This document shows, piece after piece, positions 60,603-64,000 of a DNA stretch of 64,000 nt (its first letter is position 1; each line of letters opens with the position of its first letter). This DNA comes from Nautilus pompilius (Eukaryota > Mollusca > Cephalopoda > Nautilida > Nautilidae). The notes under the pieces are model-generated. The model was not told the origin of the DNA, did not search any database, and saw only the letters and a program-made list of their open reading frames with translations. A program made the position numbers and the translations under genes. Location: contig JACATO010000604.1 in the NCBI GenBank assembly GCA_018389105.1, positions 372,001 through 436,000 of the forward strand, written 5' to 3'.

Positions 60603-62040
60603 TTATGAAAGGAAAAGGTTTTCATAAATACAAATATCTTTCATTTGAATTTCATCACTGTCACTAGGTTCACCATCAGAGTCATAACTGGTGTTGGTGC
60701 TGGAAATGTCTGTGACAACAGTCAGGTCATCGTCAAATTCTTTGTCATCCTTGAATTTGTTTGGATATTGTGTTTGTAGAGCAGTCTTGGTCAGAGAAGC
60801 TGATATTTTAGGTTTGCTTGGCAGAAAGTTGTCATTGCAAGACTTGTTGCTACATTTATCTTTGGAGTCCCCATCATGACTTGTGACAGATGTGTCACTG
60901 TGATGGTCTGAAACATTGTCATACATGTCACAACTTTGCTTCTGAGGTTCAACACTGTAACTTAAAGGCTTGGCAACTGACTTACTGTCGTGGAGATGAG
61001 AAATCTTATCGTGCATGTTGCTCCAGGAGCTATATCTTTGTCCAGTATTAGTTACGGGCTGGTCACAGTATTTAACAGAACCTGTAGCTATAATGTTACC
61101 AGTATTGTCATAAGTATCGATGCAGTGTTTACAGCCGACTTTACAATTGGTTGAACATTTGTGTTTGTATACTTCTTGTAGATCCAAAACCTTTCTATAT
61201 TCACCATCGCTGTAACTGCATTTATGTTTTGCCATATTTGTTGGAATTTCTTCAGTATATTCTTTAGTTACAGGAGATGCATTGTTTTCATGGTGAGAAG
61301 TATTGCTATAGACACAGATATTGGAGTAATCTATGCCCTCAGGCTTGATGCAAGACTGAAATTCTTGTTCCCTCAAGCATGTCTCACCAGAACAGCAGTT
61401 CTTTTCCTGATTATCCATTCTGCTCAGTTCTGCATTTTGTATTGGCTCACTTTCTGAACCATTGACAACCAGATCATCATCTTTACTATCCTTCATTTCA
61501 TCCTCCTTAATATTTATCTGGTTATAATTATTCAGTTTGGTAGAAAAGTTTTTTCTGTTTAGATCCAAGTGGTCATATTTGGAAGCACCAGAAAAATGAT
61601 TATAAACATTTAGTCTTTTTGGAGAACTTTTGCCACCCTGTTGATTTTTGTTGCAATAAAGATCATCTTCTTCATTTCTTTCTGACAGATTTAGTCTGTT
61701 GTAATTACTAGAAGGACCCTGACTTTGAAATTGACCAGAAGGAATCAAAACCAACTCACTATTTTCCTCTCTAACATCATTGCACACCTCTTCCTCAGCT
61801 CTGATTATCAAATCTACTTCATGTATTGCAGTAGATCTTGGTCTACTATTCAGGTCACACTTATTGTGAACATCCACTAGTATATTTCTTGTTCCATACA
61901 CAGGATTTATATACATTTCTATAGCTTCATCTGCCAGATCATTTTGAGTAGGGTGTTTCTGTTCTGGTAGGTTGAGTTCAATGTCAATGTAATCATGTTG
62001 GACTTGCTTTTTATTCTTTCTTTTGTTCCTCTTATTCTTT
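60603..62040 (-). CDS. Terminal exon of a tyrosine-rich single-pass receptor (cytoplasmic tail)
   Basis: The minus-strand frame is open from a splice acceptor to a TAA at 60603-60605. The first exon base (62040) is the third base of a split codon, so the preceding intron is phase 2. The 478-residue product starts with basic KNKRNKRKNKK, typical of the region just inside a membrane span, and has no membrane segment or enzyme domain. It holds 22 tyrosines: an NPVY motif (residues 45-48), eight YxN motifs (Y43, Y128, Y238, Y244, Y310, Y373, Y425, Y472) and three Y[ND]x[LI][ND][LI] motifs (Y113, Y155, Y172). NPxY binds PTB-domain adaptors and pYxN binds Grb2-type SH2 domains. A CxxxCxxxCxxC cluster lies at 295-306 and an acidic SDSDE near 459-463. 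An NPxY/YxxL-bearing tail suggests Draper/CED-1/MEGF or other invertebrate immune receptors, but the class is inferred; ectodomain exons lie outside. The internal ATG at 61916 is not the true start. Confidence 0.75.
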
Positions 62041-62067
62041 CTGAAATTAGAAGAGCAAAAAAAGAAA
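62041..62067 (-). promoter_or_regulatory. Splice acceptor with polypyrimidine tract
   Basis: The minus strand reads TTTCTTTTTTTGCTCTTC then TAATTTCAG directly before the open frame. The AG is at 62042-62041. Reading back from the receptor frame, the coding sequence stays open exactly to this point. Confidence 0.8.
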
Positions 62068-62689
62068 CTGATGTAGTATCATCCATAGTGGTAATGTTGC
62101 ATGCCATAGTAACTGATTTCTGCACAAAAAAAAAAACAATTCAAGACGACCATTAGTAATATTCTGCTAAACAAATTTTAGGTCTGTTCTGTTAGGGATG
62201 GAATTGAGACAGATGTCTAAGACAAATCAATCAAAAACAGATTCATTAGAATCAGTTTAATTTCCTTAGAGAGACATCAAAAATGCTTGAAATATTCAAA
62301 TTTTTACAATAATTAATTGACAAATTCTCCCCAGCCAGCCAACAAATAAAACTACCAGAGTTGTGTCCCTTTGATCATAAAATTATTATTACATTAATAA
62401 TTTGTTTCTTCTTAGTGAATCCTATTGTGATGGTATTCGTCATCTTTTAGCTACTGAACTACACTAACTATAAGTTTTGTGTATTTTTTAAATTTCTTCA
62501 AAATGAGTTTTTCTACCATTGGTAAGGTCTGAAATCAGTCACCCATCTACGCATGAAGCCAGAGCAGAATAGATGGCAAAACCACTGGAAGTAAACATTA
62601 ACTGTGAAATGTGAAAATGTACAATGGATGTTGAAACAAAATCTGTTTCATATAGCATTGATATCTTTCTTTCTTTTCTTCGATCACTC
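62068..62689 (-). other. Probable intron of the receptor gene
   Basis: AT-rich, no coding signal. No transmembrane exon with a phase-2 donor was found here. Confidence 0.5.
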
Positions 62690-62975
62690 ATTTCATAAGA
62701 GTGGAATGCATTGCACCGTCGTTATGCGTACTCTGGCCCAATGCATCCATCTTCAGCAGTAGTTTGTTCTTCTGACTTTTCCTTGTCATAGGAGACTTTC
62801 CTCTGTCTGAGTGCCTACACAGGCCACTCCACGGCAGCAACTTTAGCAGTGCCAGTAAAGTACCTTGCTCAAGGGTCACAACAATGCACCAGCAGCGGGA
62901 ACTGAACCCAGGACCCTTAGGTCCTGAAGCCAATGCACTCACCACTGAGCCACATTGCCTGGCAATGGAAGATAC
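62690..62975 (-). mobile_element. tRNA-derived SINE copy
   Basis: Minus-strand head: AATGTGGCTCAGTGGTGAGT (A box), GCATTGGCTTCAGGACC and GGGTTCAGTTCCCGC (B box). The body contains ACCCTTGAGCAAGGTACTTT. The head is closer to a true tRNA than other copies. The 119-codon minus ORF through it is a repeat artefact. It sits in the intron side of the receptor gene. Confidence 0.7.
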
Positions 62976-63378
62976 TAAATGCACGGCTGTTACCTGTCGG
63001 CATTGGCTGGCTAGTGTTGATGTAAATGGCATCTGGTTGAGTTTCATTGGAACATCTCTAGAACATTTTCCACAAGTTTACTTTCAATAGACCATGATGA
63101 AAAGATTCTTTTTTCTTTTTTAAAATTCAAGCAGGAACAGCTGCTGTTCTTTGCTAAATGAGCTAAGTAGCAGTAGTTTCATTAACATGAGGATTTGGTT
63201 AGCAATGTTCACCTCTAACTACCTGTCCCCCACATTCCACTTCTTGCTGCTATATAGGCAGGTTCATAAAAGTTCCTCCTTTCAAAACCTATTTGACGAT
63301 AAACTTCAGTGGGTCCATCTGAGATCAAAAACCAAGCCACGTAGCAATGAGACACGACAATGCATCAAATTTCTTATA
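62976..63378. other. Non-coding
   Basis: No assignment. Lies between a SINE and the mariner element. Confidence 0.5.
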
Positions 63379-64000
63379 TGAGATTTGTCAAAAAAGTATC
63401 CAATCTTAGGCTGAGGAAAAAAAATTACGTACTTGGTGGGGTTCACTTGCTAATCCCCTTCAAAGTAGGCTCCTTGTGCCTCCACACACTTAGCCCAGTG
63501 ATCCTTCCACTATTCGAAGCACATCTGGAATGCTTCTTCCAGAATGGCTGTCAGCTCCACCATCGCATTCCGCATGATGTGCTCTTGGCTCTCAAAGTGG
63601 GAGCCTTTCAGTGGCATCTTCATTTCTGTGAACAACCAGAAGTCAGAAGGAGCCGTGTCTGGAGAGTAGGGAGCCTGGTGAATGAGCAAAATGCCTTTCT
63701 TTGCCAAGAAACCTTGGATCAGCTGCAACGAATGAGCCAGGGCATTGTCATGATACAGCTGCCAGTTTTGTGAGGCCCACAGATCGAGTCTCTTGCACCG
63801 AACTGCATCACAAAGACATCGGAGGACTTCCTGTTAGTACTCCTTTGTAACTGTTTGTCCTTATGGTATGTATTCATGATGCACAATGCCTAGGTAGTCA
63901 AAGAAAACAGTCAGCATCACCTTGATTTTGCTCTGGACCTGACGTGTTTTTTTGGGCCTTGCCAACGTTGGATACTTCCACTGTGATGACAGCTTTGGTT
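63379..64000 (-). mobile_element. Mariner transposon, 3' part, truncated by window edge
   Basis: The minus-strand 3' end reads TTGGATACTTTTTTGAC then AAATCTCA and abuts a TA (63377-63378), as expected for a mariner terminal repeat and TA target. Transposase is encoded on the minus strand just inside. The 5' part lies past 64000. Confidence 0.85.
63447..64000 (-). pseudogene. Mariner transposase, C-terminal part, disrupted
   Basis: Minus-strand frames give KIKVMLTVFFDYLGIVHHEY, then LYHDNALAHS (second catalytic aspartate; HDNAPAH in the family), then YSPDTAPSDFWLF (third aspartate). The end is WKDHWAKCVEAQGAYFEGD and a stop. A TAG at 63510-63512 replaces the residue between CFE and WKDHW. A frameshift or stop occurs near 63860 (after HHEYIP). 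It resembles the common animal mariner group with LWASQNWQ before the HDN box. Not functional as it stands. Confidence 0.85.

Noticed and set aside
61919-62125. 68-codon minus-strand ORF starting upstream of the receptor exon
   Set aside because: It is in a different frame and crosses the splice acceptor; the receptor frame is the one that stays open to the acceptor.
62688-63047. 119-codon minus-strand ORF containing GSVVSALASGPKGPGFSSRC
   Set aside because: This peptide is the translation of a tRNA-type SINE head, a frequent annotation artefact.
1-64000. CRISPR arrays, operons, bacterial promoters
   Set aside because: No regularly spaced identical repeats; the sequence has the repeat content and splice signals of an animal genome.

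Overview
This window reads as AT-rich nuclear DNA from an animal with large introns and intergenic spaces. Microsatellites (CT, CA, GT, AAT, AGT), long T-tracts and old SINE, LINE and DNA-transposon copies fill most of it, and almost no open reading frame looks like a gene. Nothing suggests a bacterial or phage genome. The receptor tail at the right end and the repeat content (tRNA-derived SINEs, pogo/Tigger, mariner, hAT, RNase H-bearing LINE) fit an invertebrate, most plausibly a mollusc or other lophotrochozoan. That placement is inference from general resemblance.

Left third (1-24000): a 1308-bp pogo/Tigger element with TA target duplications and a decayed transposase (647-1954), tRNA-type SINE copies, a 184-bp pogo-type MITE (6540-6723), a LINE 3' relic with an RNase H motif (about 8690-9360) carrying an internal 102-bp duplication, and a roughly 30-bp minisatellite (10435-10830). 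Middle (24000-50000): more SINE copies, dense microsatellites around 31-33 kb, a 288-bp hAT-type MITE with near-matching 8-bp target duplications (36311-36598) beside a hAT transposase relic, a YY1-type plus RFX X-box cluster (39079-39218), a homeodomain-site-rich block (40590-40760), LINE reverse-transcriptase relics (45.2 and 46.2-46.5 kb), and a well-preserved tRNA-type SINE with a perfect 16-bp target duplication and a (CAA)n tail (49325-49663). Right third (50000-64000): promoter-like motifs near 52.54 kb, a second X-box-like palindrome at 53250, a 5S rRNA-derived pseudogene (58431-58511), the one convincing gene part (60603-62040, minus), a tRNA-type SINE (about 62690-62975) and a mariner transposon cut by the window edge (63379-64000).

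The gene part is a single 1438-bp coding exon on the minus strand with a strong splice acceptor. It begins with a basic stop-transfer-like stretch and encodes a 478-residue tyrosine-rich tail with one NPxY motif, eight YxN motifs and three Y[ND]x[LI][ND][LI] motifs. It is best read as the terminal exon of a single-pass signalling receptor, possibly of the Draper/CED-1/MEGF or a similar phagocytic or immune class; the extracellular and membrane exons lie beyond the window. Everything else is intergenic or intronic with scattered regulatory candidates. No CRISPR array, operon, intact tRNA or intact transposon was found.
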